Below are positions 1 to 8,130 of a DNA stretch of 24,315 bases, one piece after another. Made by a program: the position numbers and the translations under genes. The first letter of the stretch is position 1; each line of letters opens with the position of its first letter. The notes beneath the pieces were generated by a model that saw nothing but the letters and a program-made list of their open reading frames with translations, had not been told where the DNA came from and ran no database searches. This DNA is from DASUPK01 sp036276255 (GTDB lineage Bacteria > Actinomycetota > Thermoleophilia > Solirubrobacterales > 70-9), in the NCBI GenBank assembly GCA_036276255.1, contig DASUPK010000054.1, positions 1 through 24,315 of the forward strand, in the 5' to 3' direction.

Positions 1-36
1 CCCCCCACGGCCCCGCCGCAGAAGGTGCCCAGCTGA
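1..36 (+). CDS. nuoJ: C-terminal end of probable NuoJ (partial)
   Basis: An open frame enters from the left edge and ends at the TGA at 34-36, giving the tail PPTAPPQKVPS. The final A of the stop is the first base of the ATG of nuoK, which is the usual coupling between nuoJ and nuoK. Only 11 residues are visible, so the identity rests entirely on gene order in complex I operons and not on sequence similarity. Confidence 0.55.
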   Translation, partial: PPTAPPQKVPS

Positions 37-335
37 TGAACATCACCTGGTACCTCGTGCTCAGCGCGCTGCTCTTCGCCGTGGGCGTCTCGGGTGTCCT
101 CCTGCGCCGCAGCCCGCTGGTGATCCTGCTTTGCCTGGAGGTGATGCTGAACGCCGGCAACCTGGCGCTGCTCGCCTTCTCCCGCTCGCTCGGCAACCAG
201 GACGGGCAGGTCTTCGCGCTGATCGTGATGGTGATCGCGGCCTGCGAGGTCGTGGTGGGGCTGGGCATCATCGTCGCGGCCTATCGGCGCCGGATCCCGC
301 TCAACGTCGACGACCTGCGCAGTCTGCGGGGCTGA
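36..335 (+). CDS. nuoK: NADH-quinone oxidoreductase subunit K
   Basis: Small membrane subunit of respiratory complex I that forms part of the proton path in the membrane arm. The 99-residue length is typical of the family. Three hydrophobic helices are visible at about residues 3-22, 28-49 and 59-83. The two family glutamates inside the membrane are present: E35 in LEVMLNAGNL and E71 in AACEVVVGL. The ATG overlaps the stop of the preceding gene by one base, and nuoL follows 4 nt after the stop, so it lies inside the nuo operon and should be translationally coupled. Identification is secure. Confidence 0.96.
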   Translation: MNITWYLVLSALLFAVGVSGVLLRRSPLVILLCLEVMLNAGNLALLAFSRSLGNQDGQVFALIVMVIAACEVVVGLGIIVAAYRRRIPLNVDDLRSLRG

Positions 336-339
336 TCGG

Positions 340-2346
340 TTGAGCGCGACCTCCTACGCCTGGCTGGTCCTCGCCTTCCCGCTCGCCGGGAGCCTGGCGA
401 TCGCGTTCCTCTTCAAGAAGCTCCCGGGGCGAACGGCCGGCTGGATCGGGACGGCGATGATCGGCCTTTCCTTCCTCGCCTCGATCGGGATGCTGGTCAA
501 GATCCTCGACCTCCCGGTCGACCACCGGCAGCTCACCGACTCGCTCTACGACTACGCGAGCGCGGCCGGCCTGAAGATCCAGCTCAACGTCCTGGTCGAC
601 CCGCTGTCGATCTACATGTGCCTGATCGTCACCGGGGTGTCCACGCTGATCCACCTCTACTCGATCAGCTATCTGACCTCCGACCGCGGCTTCAACCGCT
701 TCTTCTCCTACCTCAACTTCTTCGTCTTCTCGATGCTGCTCCTGATCCTGGCGGGGAACCTGATCCTGCTGATCGTCGGCTGGGCGTTCGTCGGCTTCGC
801 CTCCTACGCGCTGATCAGCTTCTGGTACCGGCGAGGGACCGCCACCAGCGCCGGCATGAAGGCCTTCGTCATCAACGTGATCGGCGACATCGGAATGGTG
901 CTGGCGGCGCTCTTCATCTTCCGCGACCTGGGCACCTTCGACCTGCTTTCGATCTTCAGCAAGGCGCCCGACACCTTCCACACCAACCAGGGCGTCATCG
1001 TCGCGATCTGCTGCCTTCTGCTGGCCGGCGCCTTCGCCAAGTCGGCTCAGATCCCGTTCCACACCTGGCTCCCGGACGCGATGGAGGGCCCCACCCCGGT
1101 CTCGGCGCTGATCCACGCGGCCACCATGGTGACCGCCGGCGTCTATCTGATCGCCCGCTTCCACCCGCTCTTCGAGATCGGGCTGACCGCCGCCGACATC
1201 GCCGCCTTCGTAGGCCTGGCGACCCTGCTGATCGCGGCGACGATCGCGCTGGTCGTCACCGATCTGAAGCGGATCATCGCCTACTCGACCATGAGCCAGA
1301 TCGGCTACATGATCATGGGGGTCGGTATCGGGGCCTACTCGGAGGGGCTCTTCCACCTGATGACCCACGCCTTCTTCAAGGCCCTTCTCTTCATGGCTGC
1401 GGGCTCGGTGATCGGGGCGATGGCGAACCGCCAGAACATCGACCTGATGGGCGGCTTCCGGAAGTCCCTGCCCTTCACCTCGGCGATGCTGATCATCGGC
1501 GCCCTGGCGCTGGCGGCCTTCCCGCTCACCTCTGGCTGGTTCTCGAAGGACGAGATCCTCGACTTCGCCGCCTACCGCGGCGGGTTCTATGTGATCTTCA
1601 CGATCGGCGGCTACATCGGCGCGCTCCTGACTGCCTTCTACGCGTTCCGGATCGGATTCCGGGTCGTCTTCGGGCCGCCGTCCGAGGTCGCGCGCGATCT
1701 CGAGCAGGGCATCCACCAGCACATCCCGCCGCAGAACCCGGCGACCGGCGAGCTCGAGGACACCGACGTCGGCTTCCCTGGCGAGAAGCACACCGTCGCG
1801 GAAGACGCCTGGCCGATGAAGATCGCCATGAGCATCCTGGCCTTCGGCGCTCTGTTCGCGGGCTTCGTCCAGATCCCGGGCGTGGACGACGTCGTCCACG
1901 AGTTCCTGCACGGCTCGTTCCTCGACTCCCCCCTCTACGAGCAGGGCCCGACCACGACCGCCGCCTACCACGGCCTGGTGATCGGCGGCCTGATCTCGGT
2001 GCTCGGCATCGCGATCGCCTACTACGCCTACCTGCGCCACCCCGGCACCACCGCGGCGCTCCAGAAGCGCTTCCCCTGGCTCCACGACTTCCTCGAGCAC
2101 AAGTGGTACTTCGACGAGGCGATCGACATCCTCGTCGTCCGCCCGGCGCTTGCCGTCGGCCGCTGGTGCAACGCGATCTTCGAGCGCTACGTGGTCCAGG
2201 GCCTGGTCGTCGGGGTGACCGACCTCGTGCGCGGCGCCAACGCCGGAGTCCGTGGCGCCCAGTCGGGCTACCTGCGCTCCTACGCCCTGTTCCTGGTCAC
2301 CGGCTTCGCCGGGCTCGGCCTCTACTTCCTCCTGCAGGCCTCATGA
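340..2346 (+). CDS. nuoL: NADH-quinone oxidoreductase subunit L
   Basis: Distal antiporter-like subunit of complex I that takes part in proton pumping; 668 residues with many membrane helices and a C-terminal helical extension. Family blocks are clear: AKSAQIPFHTWLPDAM with K234, SALIHAATMVTAGVYL, AYSTMSQIGYM, THAFFKALLF and WFSKDEIL with K403. The start is a TTG 4 nt after the nuoK stop; no better in-frame start is seen. The odd point is the fifth-helix motif. Other NuoL proteins carry GWEGVGL with a functionally important glutamate (E144 in E. coli), but here the segment reads GWAFVGFASYALISFWY, with alanine 149 in the glutamate position. A polar insertion of about 40 residues follows FRVVFGPPSE near residue 445. 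Confidence 0.96.
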   Translation: MSATSYAWLVLAFPLAGSLAIAFLFKKLPGRTAGWIGTAMIGLSFLASIGMLVKILDLPVDHRQLTDSLYDYASAAGLKIQLNVLVDPLSIYMCLIVTGVSTLIHLYSISYLTSDRGFNRFFSYLNFFVFSMLLLILAGNLILLIVGWAFVGFASYALISFWYRRGTATSAGMKAFVINVIGDIGMVLAALFIFRDLGTFDLLSIFSKAPDTFHTNQGVIVAICCLLLAGAFAKSAQIPFHTWLPDAMEGPTPVSALIHAATMVTAGVYLIARFHPLFEIGLTAADIAAFVGLATLLIAATIALVVTDLKRIIAYSTMSQIGYMIMGVGIGAYSEGLFHLMTHAFFKALLFMAAGSVIGAMANRQNIDLMGGFRKSLPFTSAMLIIGALALAAFPLTSGWFSKDEILDFAAYRGGFYVIFTIGGYIGALLTAFYAFRIGFRVVFGPPSEVARDLEQGIHQHIPPQNPATGELEDTDVGFPGEKHTVAEDAWPMKIAMSILAFGALFAGFVQIPGVDDVVHEFLHGSFLDSPLYEQGPTTTAAYHGLVIGGLISVLGIAIAYYAYLRHPGTTAALQKRFPWLHDFLEHKWYFDEAIDILVVRPALAVGRWCNAIFERYVVQGLVVGVTDLVRGANAGVRGAQSGYLRSYALFLVTGFAGLGLYFLLQAS

Positions 2347-2356
2347 GGGAGCTGCC

Positions 2357-3868
2357 GTGATCCAGATCCTCCTCTGGGCCCCCCTCGCTGCCGGTTTGCT
2401 TGCCTGCGCGCTGCCTCGCGCCCTGGTCCCCGTGCCGCCGGTCCTCACCGCGGTCATCCGGCTCGGCCTGGTGATCTACGTGGTCGCCAACTTCAATCCG
2501 TCGCTCGGCCTCCAGCACACGGTGAACGAGAGCTGGATCCCGGCTCTCGGGGTCCGCTACCAGCTCGGGGTGGACGGGATCAGCATCTTTCTGGTCCTGC
2601 TGACCTCGGTCCTCTGGCTCGCCTCGACTATCTGGTCGACGGTCAACCGACCGGAGCGCGAGCGGACCTGGTTCCTGATGCTGGGCCTGGCGGAGACGGC
2701 GACGCTGGGCGCCTTCCTCGCCCAGGACCTGATCCTCTTCGTCCTCTTCTTCGACCTGATGCTGATCCCGTTCTACTTCCTGTTCGGGAGCTGGGGAACC
2801 GAGCACCCGGGGCGGCCGGAGGAAGGCGAGGGGCCGATCCGGCCGCAGCCGGCCGTGATCAAGATGATCGTGTACACGCTCGTCGGGTCGCTGCTGATGC
2901 TGGTCGGGGCGATCGCCACCGGGATCCTCGCCGCCAACGGGGGGCCGATCGACTTCAACATCCAGCATCTCGCCGCACACCCGCTCGGCAGCGGCAGCCA
3001 GTACTGGATCTTCTGGTTCTTCGCCGCGGCCTTCCTGGTGAAGATGCCGGCGTTCCCGCTGCACGCCTGGATGCCCGACGCATACCGGGTCGCCCCGCTG
3101 CCGGCGCTCGCCCTCTTCTCCGGCGTGCTGTCGAAGGTCGGCGCCTACGGCTTCCTGAGGGTGGTCCTGCCGGTCTTCCCGGCGGCGACGACCCACTTCC
3201 AGGAGGTCATCCTGATCATCGCCCTGGTCTCGATCCTCTATGGCTCGGTGATGGCGTACACCCAGACGAGCGCCCGCCTCATCCTCGGGTACTCATCAGT
3301 CGCGCAGCTCGGCTTCATCACGCTCGGGATCTTCAGCCTGCGCCCTGACGGCGCCGACGGCGCGGTGCTCCAGATGGTCAACCACGGCCTGGTCGTTGCG
3401 CCGCTGATGCTGATCGCGGTCGTGCTCGTCGCCCGCGCCGGGACCGACGACATCACCAAGATGGGCGGGCTCGCGATCCGCGCTCCTGTTCTGGCCGCGC
3501 TGTTCCTGGTCGCGACGATGGCCCTGCTCGCCATCCCCGGCTCCTCCAACTTCATCGGCGAGTTCTACATCCTCAACGGCATCTTCCAGGCGAAGATCGT
3601 CTTCGCCTTCATCGCCGCGATCGGCATCGCGATGGCGGCCTACTACGCGCTCCGCCTATACCAGCATGCGATGCACAACCGGAAGCCGGACGGGATCGAG
3701 AGCCGCGAGGTCGGATTCATGGACGGCGCGGTAATCGCCGCCCTGGTCGCCTGCATCGTCGCGCTGGCCCTCTACCCCGGCCTGATCCTGCACCGGGCTG
3801 ACCATTCGACAGCGGCATCGGTGGCCGCCTCGCGGCAGGCCGCCCCAACCCAGGTGGCCGAGCGGTGA
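2357..3868 (+). CDS. nuoM: NADH-quinone oxidoreductase subunit M
   Basis: Second antiporter-like proton-pumping subunit of complex I; 503 residues from the GTG at 2357. That start is preceded by AGGGA at 2346-2350 at good spacing and begins with a hydrophobic helix (IQILLWAPLAAGLLACALP). The reading frame is open further upstream, but that part overlaps nuoL in another frame and is not NuoM-like. Family blocks include FLVKMPAFPLHAWMPDAY, LSKVGAYGFLR and YSSVAQLGFITLG. In the fifth-helix motif, usually FFE-LMLIP, this protein has FFDLMLIPF: aspartate 133 replaces the usual glutamate. The stop overlaps the nuoN start by 4 nt (GTGA). Confidence 0.95.
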   Translation: MIQILLWAPLAAGLLACALPRALVPVPPVLTAVIRLGLVIYVVANFNPSLGLQHTVNESWIPALGVRYQLGVDGISIFLVLLTSVLWLASTIWSTVNRPERERTWFLMLGLAETATLGAFLAQDLILFVLFFDLMLIPFYFLFGSWGTEHPGRPEEGEGPIRPQPAVIKMIVYTLVGSLLMLVGAIATGILAANGGPIDFNIQHLAAHPLGSGSQYWIFWFFAAAFLVKMPAFPLHAWMPDAYRVAPLPALALFSGVLSKVGAYGFLRVVLPVFPAATTHFQEVILIIALVSILYGSVMAYTQTSARLILGYSSVAQLGFITLGIFSLRPDGADGAVLQMVNHGLVVAPLMLIAVVLVARAGTDDITKMGGLAIRAPVLAALFLVATMALLAIPGSSNFIGEFYILNGIFQAKIVFAFIAAIGIAMAAYYALRLYQHAMHNRKPDGIESREVGFMDGAVIAALVACIVALALYPGLILHRADHSTAASVAASRQAAPTQVAER

Positions 3869-5382
3869 CCTTCAACGCCCCCCACATCGACTACTCCGGG
3901 CTCTCGCCCGTCATTGCGCTCACTGCTGGGATCGTCGTCGTCCTGATGGTGGGACTGCTGCCCCGGATCGGCCGCTTCACGGTCGCGGGCCTGACGATCG
4001 CGGTGCTCGCCGTCACGGCGGCACGCTGCATCATTGAGTGGAATACGAACGAGAACCTGGTCGCCGGCGCGCTCCGACTGGATGCCTTCGGCCTAGCCGC
4101 GACCCTCATCGCCTGCACCGCGGCGGCGATCGTCGTCCTGCTCTCGATCCGGGAGCCTGCCGCCGAGGAGGCGGGCTTCGGCGCCTTCTACGCCCTGTTG
4201 CTCGGCTCGGTCCTCGGCATGACCCTGATCGCGCAGGCACAGAACCTGGTCGCATTCTTCGTGGCGCTCGAACTGCTCTCGATCCCGCTCTACGTCCTCT
4301 GCGCTTCGGCCCGCCGCCACGAGTCCTCGCTCGAATCGGGCCTCAAGTACCTGATCATCGGCTCGATCGGCTCGGCCACCCTGCTCTACGGATTCGCCCT
4401 GCTCTACGGCGCCTCGGGCTCCACCGACTTCTCCGGGATCGCCCACGCGCTCGGCCCGGGCGGCAAGGGCAACGACACGCTCGTACTGATCGGCACCGCG
4501 ATGGTCCTGACCGGGCTCGCCTTCAAGACCTCGGTGGCGCCCTTCCACCAGTGGACGCCGGACGTGTACCAGGGCGCCCCCACGCCGATCACCGCCTTCA
4601 TGGCCGTCGCCACCAAGGCCGCGGCGTTCATCGCGCTGGCGCGGCTCTTCGAGGTCGCCCTCGGCCCGATCGCCCACGACTGGAAGCCGGCGCTCGCCGC
4701 GCTCGCCGTCGCCTCGATCGCCATCGGCAACATCGGCGCGCTCGGCCAGGACTCACTGAAGCGGCTGATGGGCTACTCGGGCATCGCCCAGGCCGGCTAC
4801 ATGCTGGCCGGCGTGGTGGTGGCGACCGAGACCGGCCTCAAGGCGCTGGTCTTCTACCTGGCCGCCTATGTGCTGATGAATCTCGCCGTCTTCGCCGTGA
4901 TCGTCGCCCGCGAGCGGGAGACCAGCCAGGGTGACCACATCGAGGCGGTCGCCGGGATCGGCCGCTCGCGCCCGCTGCTCGCCTGGCCCCTCACGATCGG
5001 CATGCTGGCGCTCGCCGGGATCCCCGGGACCTCCGGCTTCATGGGCAAGCTCTTCCTGATCGAGGCGACGGTCGACGGCGGCTACACCTGGCTCGGCGTC
5101 GTCATCGTGGTCGGCTCGATGGTGTCGCTCGCGTACTACCTGCGGGTCGTGGCGGCGATGTGGATGAGGACGGATCCCGGGGCGGCCCCCGCCGCAATGC
5201 CGGCGATCGCCGGCGGGTCCCCGGAGGCCGACGCGGCCCACCCAAAGGGGACAGGCCGCTGCGTCCTGATCGCCGGCTCCGCCCTCGTCTGCGCCGCGGC
5301 CACCGTCGCATTCGGCGTCGCCCCCTCGCCGCTGATCGACTGGGCCTCGCACGCAGCCTCGTCGCTCGCGACGACGATCTAG
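3865..5382 (+). CDS. nuoN: NADH-quinone oxidoreductase subunit N
   Basis: Third antiporter-like subunit of complex I and the last gene of the nuo operon; 505 residues. The GTG start overlaps the nuoM stop by 4 nt. Diagnostic blocks are LVAFFVALELLSIPLYVL with the conserved fifth-helix glutamate (E136), FKTSVAPFHQWTPDVYQGAPTP, KRLMGYSGIAQAGYML and GIPGTSGFMGKLFL. Unlike NuoL and NuoM in this operon, the key glutamate is kept. A polar Ala/Pro-rich loop lies near residues 432-455 before the last helix. No clear terminator follows; the next gene starts 48 nt downstream. Confidence 0.96.
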   Translation: MTFNAPHIDYSGLSPVIALTAGIVVVLMVGLLPRIGRFTVAGLTIAVLAVTAARCIIEWNTNENLVAGALRLDAFGLAATLIACTAAAIVVLLSIREPAAEEAGFGAFYALLLGSVLGMTLIAQAQNLVAFFVALELLSIPLYVLCASARRHESSLESGLKYLIIGSIGSATLLYGFALLYGASGSTDFSGIAHALGPGGKGNDTLVLIGTAMVLTGLAFKTSVAPFHQWTPDVYQGAPTPITAFMAVATKAAAFIALARLFEVALGPIAHDWKPALAALAVASIAIGNIGALGQDSLKRLMGYSGIAQAGYMLAGVVVATETGLKALVFYLAAYVLMNLAVFAVIVARERETSQGDHIEAVAGIGRSRPLLAWPLTIGMLALAGIPGTSGFMGKLFLIEATVDGGYTWLGVVIVVGSMVSLAYYLRVVAAMWMRTDPGAAPAAMPAIAGGSPEADAAHPKGTGRCVLIAGSALVCAAATVAFGVAPSPLIDWASHAASSLATTI

Positions 5383-5430
5383 CCCCGCGGCCTCACTGCG
5401 CGCTCGCCCGTCCGCGAGGATGCCGGTCCC

Positions 5431-6360
5431 TTGGGCGTCCTGCTCACCGTCGCCGCGATCGCGATCTCCGGCTCCGCCGGGGTCGCCGCCGAGCGCCGCT
5501 GGCCTGCGAGCGCGGTCGGGTGGGCGCGCCGCCTCCTCGTGCTGTCCCTCTACACCCTGCTGCCGTTCGTCGTCTTCTTCAACCTCGACCGCGCGCACCT
5601 GAACGCGAACGTCGCCGGAGGGCTGCTGATCGGCTGGGTGGCGATCCTCGCGGCCACGGGCCTCGCCTGGCTGGTCAGCATTCGGCTGCTCCGGCTGCCC
5701 CGCCCCTCGGCCGGGTCGGTGATCGTGGGGACCCTTGCCCCGAACACCGGGTACCTCGGCTACCCGCTCTGCGCCTCCCTGCTCGGCTTCCACGCGCTCG
5801 GGCAGGCGGTCGTCTACGACGTGGTCGTCTCGATCCCCAGCCTGCTTCTGCTCGGGTTCGGCGTCGGGGCCGCCTTCGGCACCAAGGCGGGCGAGGGCCC
5901 GAGGGAAAGGTTGATCGCGTTCTTCACGCGCAACCCGCCGCTCTACGCAGCGATCCTGGCCGTGATCGCGCCCGACTCGTGGGCGCCGAACACGCTGGTC
6001 GACATCTCACGGGGGGTCGTGGTCGCCCTGCTCCCGATCGGCTTCTTCGCCGTCGGCGCCGTGCTCGCCGAGGAGGTCGAGGAGCGGAGCCTGCGGCTCG
6101 GCTCCCCGCTCGACCCGCCGCTGGGCGCGACGATCCTGCTGCGCCTGGCGATCGCGCCCGGCCTGCTGCTCCTCCTCTCACTCCCGTTCATCGACCTGCC
6201 AGGCCCCTACCTCCTGCTGGCGGCGATGCCGTGCGGGGTGAACACCCTGCTGGTCTCCCACGTCTACGGACTCGATGCCAAGCTGGCGGCCCAGGCCGTG
6301 GCCTGGACCACGGGAATCGCGGTCGCCGCCGCGGTCGCGGCTCAGGTCGTCTGGGGATAG
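5431..6360 (+). CDS. AEC-family (auxin efflux carrier-like) permease
   Basis: Integral membrane transporter of the AEC/Mem_trans family; 309 residues with about ten hydrophobic helices and a central loop near residues 148-165 (GTKAGEGPRERL). Family features include an N-terminal helical bundle, APNTGYLGYPL near residue 105, and a C-terminal block AAMPCGVNTLLVSHVYGLDAKLAAQ in the second repeat. Family members export or import small organic acids, but the substrate cannot be read from the sequence. The start is a TTG with GAGGA at 5416-5420, 10 nt upstream; there is no ATG or GTG nearby in frame. It follows nuoN on the same strand and may be transcribed with it, but a functional link to complex I is not implied. 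Confidence 0.85.
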   Translation: MGVLLTVAAIAISGSAGVAAERRWPASAVGWARRLLVLSLYTLLPFVVFFNLDRAHLNANVAGGLLIGWVAILAATGLAWLVSIRLLRLPRPSAGSVIVGTLAPNTGYLGYPLCASLLGFHALGQAVVYDVVVSIPSLLLLGFGVGAAFGTKAGEGPRERLIAFFTRNPPLYAAILAVIAPDSWAPNTLVDISRGVVVALLPIGFFAVGAVLAEEVEERSLRLGSPLDPPLGATILLRLAIAPGLLLLLSLPFIDLPGPYLLLAAMPCGVNTLLVSHVYGLDAKLAAQAVAWTTGIAVAAAVAAQVVWG

Positions 6361-6395
6361 GCCCGGGGAGGACCTGAGCCATCCCGCGCTGGCAT

Positions 6396-6401
6396 TACGA
6401 T
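6396..6401 (+). promoter_or_regulatory. -10 box of a probable leaderless promoter (thyX)
   Basis: TACGAT fits the TAnnnT consensus and lies 9 nt before the GTG at 6411, so the transcript would start at or just before the start codon. Only a weak -35 match (CTGAGC, 6374-6379, 16-nt spacer) is seen. No Shine-Dalgarno sequence stands in front of the GTG. Confidence 0.5.
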
Positions 6402-6410
6402 GGCTCGCTC

Positions 6411-8048
6411 GTGCGCTACCCGGTCGAGGAATTCACGGATGAGGAACGGAGGCTCCTCTCCCCACACTTCACCAATCTCGACCGACCCGTTTTCGCGCTC
6501 GTCAACCTGCCGGAGACGATCAAGGGGGCGCTCTTCGCCCGCTATTCGCGCTACTCCGGGACCCTGCGGCGCCTCTACCTCGACGAGTTCGCCGAGGACG
6601 TCCCCGAGGGCGGTCGCCCCTTCGAGGGCGAGGAGGGCGAGCGAGCCGCCGGCATCTACGAGCGCGTCTTCATGGGCTACGGCGACGACTCGATCGCGCA
6701 GGTCGGCGGAGCCCACGTGGCCTGCGAGTGGGTCTCGAACGTCCTGACCAAGGTGCTGCAGCGGGGGCGGCTCGCGGCCTACCTGGAGCAGTCGACCCGC
6801 TACATCCCATACGACCAGCCGCTGCCCGAATCGGCCGGTGGCGGCTATCGCTTCTATCGCGACGACGAGCTCGGGCCCGAATACGCCGCTGCGATGGAAG
6901 AGCTCTTCGCGATCTACTCCCGCTCACTCGTTCAGGTCAGAGAGTGGGCGGCGGAGCGCTGGCCCCGTGGCGATGAGCCGGAGGCGGCCTGGGAGCGGTC
7001 GATCAAGGCCAAGGCGCTGGATCTGCTGCGCGGCCTGCTCCCGGCCGGGACGCTGAGCCACGTCGGCATCTTCGCGTCGGGCCAGGCCTACGAGCAGCTG
7101 ATGCTGAGGATGCTCGCCTCGCCGCTGCCGGAGGCGCGGCAGTTCGCGACGATGATCCTCGAGGAGCTCAAGAAGGTGATGCCCAGCTTCGTCGCCCGGG
7201 TGGAGCGGCCTGAACGCGGCGGGGAATGGGTGACCTACCTGGAGCGGCGCCGCGACGCGGCCGAGCGCTGGGTGGCGCGCATGGGGCTCGACCGGGCCGA
7301 GGGCGAGGATGTCCCCTCGGTCGAGCTGATCGACGTGGAGGGCTCCGAGGACGACCTGATCGCGGCCTCGCTGTTCGAGTCCTCGGCGACCTCCGAGCGC
7401 GCCATCCTCGATCGCGTTCGCACCCTTCCCCCGGACGAGCAGGCCGAGATCATCGCCGACCTCGTCGGCGAGCGCCCGAACCGGCGTCACCGGCCCGGGC
7501 GCGGCTGGGAGGCCGTGCGCTACCGCTTCGAGATCGTCTCGGACTACGGCGGCTTCCGCGACCTGCAGCGCCACCGGATGCTGACCTGCCAGTGGCAGGC
7601 ACTGAGCCCGGACCTGGGTGCCGGCATCCCGGAGGAGGTGCGCGAGGCCGGCGCCGGCTCGGAATACGAGCGGGCCCTGGATATCTCGCGGGGCGAGCAC
7701 GAGCGGCTCGCCGGCTCGGGCCTGGTGGACGCCGCGCCCTACGCGCTCTGCCTCGGCTACCGGATCCGCTACCTGCTCGACCTGAACGCGCGCGAGGCCA
7801 TGCACCTGATCGAGCTGCGCTCCGGCCGCGAGGGACACCCGACCTACCGGGCCGTGGCCCAGGCGATGCACGAGCGAATCGCCTCGGTCCATCCGGCAAT
7901 CGCCGCGGCGATGACTCACGTGGATGCCTCCACCGAGCCCCGGCTCGAGCGGATCATGAGCGAGATCCGCACCCACCGGAAGCAGGTCGCGGCGGAGCAG
8001 GAGCCGGAGCCCTCCGACGCCCCGCCGGGCGTCAGCGCGCTGGGCTGA
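6411..8048 (+). CDS. thyX: Flavin-dependent thymidylate synthase, tandem two-domain form
   Basis: Makes dTMP from dUMP using FAD/NADPH and methylene-tetrahydrofolate. At 545 residues it is about twice the usual ThyX length and consists of two ThyX-like halves, roughly 1-295 and 345-530. The first half has RGRLAAYLEQSTRY (118-131). This keeps the RxRx7S spacing and the final RY of the ThyX signature, but glycine 119 replaces the central histidine. The second half has RHR at 387-389 but no serine at the expected spacing. It does keep the substrate-side block LNAREAMHLIELRSGREGHP. Both halves therefore look individually incomplete and may combine into one active site, which is inference. Start GTG 6411 is chosen for the -10 box and the N-terminus. 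No thyA is seen in the window. Confidence 0.88.
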   Translation: MRYPVEEFTDEERRLLSPHFTNLDRPVFALVNLPETIKGALFARYSRYSGTLRRLYLDEFAEDVPEGGRPFEGEEGERAAGIYERVFMGYGDDSIAQVGGAHVACEWVSNVLTKVLQRGRLAAYLEQSTRYIPYDQPLPESAGGGYRFYRDDELGPEYAAAMEELFAIYSRSLVQVREWAAERWPRGDEPEAAWERSIKAKALDLLRGLLPAGTLSHVGIFASGQAYEQLMLRMLASPLPEARQFATMILEELKKVMPSFVARVERPERGGEWVTYLERRRDAAERWVARMGLDRAEGEDVPSVELIDVEGSEDDLIAASLFESSATSERAILDRVRTLPPDEQAEIIADLVGERPNRRHRPGRGWEAVRYRFEIVSDYGGFRDLQRHRMLTCQWQALSPDLGAGIPEEVREAGAGSEYERALDISRGEHERLAGSGLVDAAPYALCLGYRIRYLLDLNAREAMHLIELRSGREGHPTYRAVAQAMHERIASVHPAIAAAMTHVDASTEPRLERIMSEIRTHRKQVAAEQEPEPSDAPPGVSALG

Positions 8049-8056
8049 ACGCCCAG
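8040..8056 (+). terminator. Short hairpin spanning the thyX stop
   Basis: CTGGGC and GCCCAG form a 6-bp GC-rich stem around a 5-nt loop that contains the TGA stop of thyX. No T-run follows, so termination is only possible. It lies just upstream of the cupredoxin promoter. Confidence 0.3.
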
Positions 8057-8090
8057 TAGGGCCACCTCCAATCCAGATGCCCCGATATTC

Positions 8091-8123
8091 CGTAGTTGAC
8101 TACGAGTCAATGAACCGTAGGAT
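8091..8123 (+). promoter_or_regulatory. Promoter with -35 inside a palindrome (cupredoxin gene)
   Basis: TTGACT (8096-8101), a 16-nt spacer and TAGGAT (8118-8123) form a good housekeeping-type promoter. The predicted transcript start falls at about 8130, next to the GTG at 8131, so the mRNA is probably leaderless. The -35 box is embedded in a dyad, CGTAGT-TG-ACTACG (8091-8104, 6-bp arms), a plausible repressor or activator site. GGAGG at 8126-8130 touches the GTG and is too close to act as a normal ribosome-binding site for it. Confidence 0.62.
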
Positions 8124-8130
8124 TCGGAGG

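Noticed and set aside
301..2100. Long minus-strand frame of 599 codons opposite nuoL
   Set aside because: Shadow of GC-rich nuoL codons; the translation is Arg/Asp/Glu/Gly-rich with no family features, and nuoL itself is certain.
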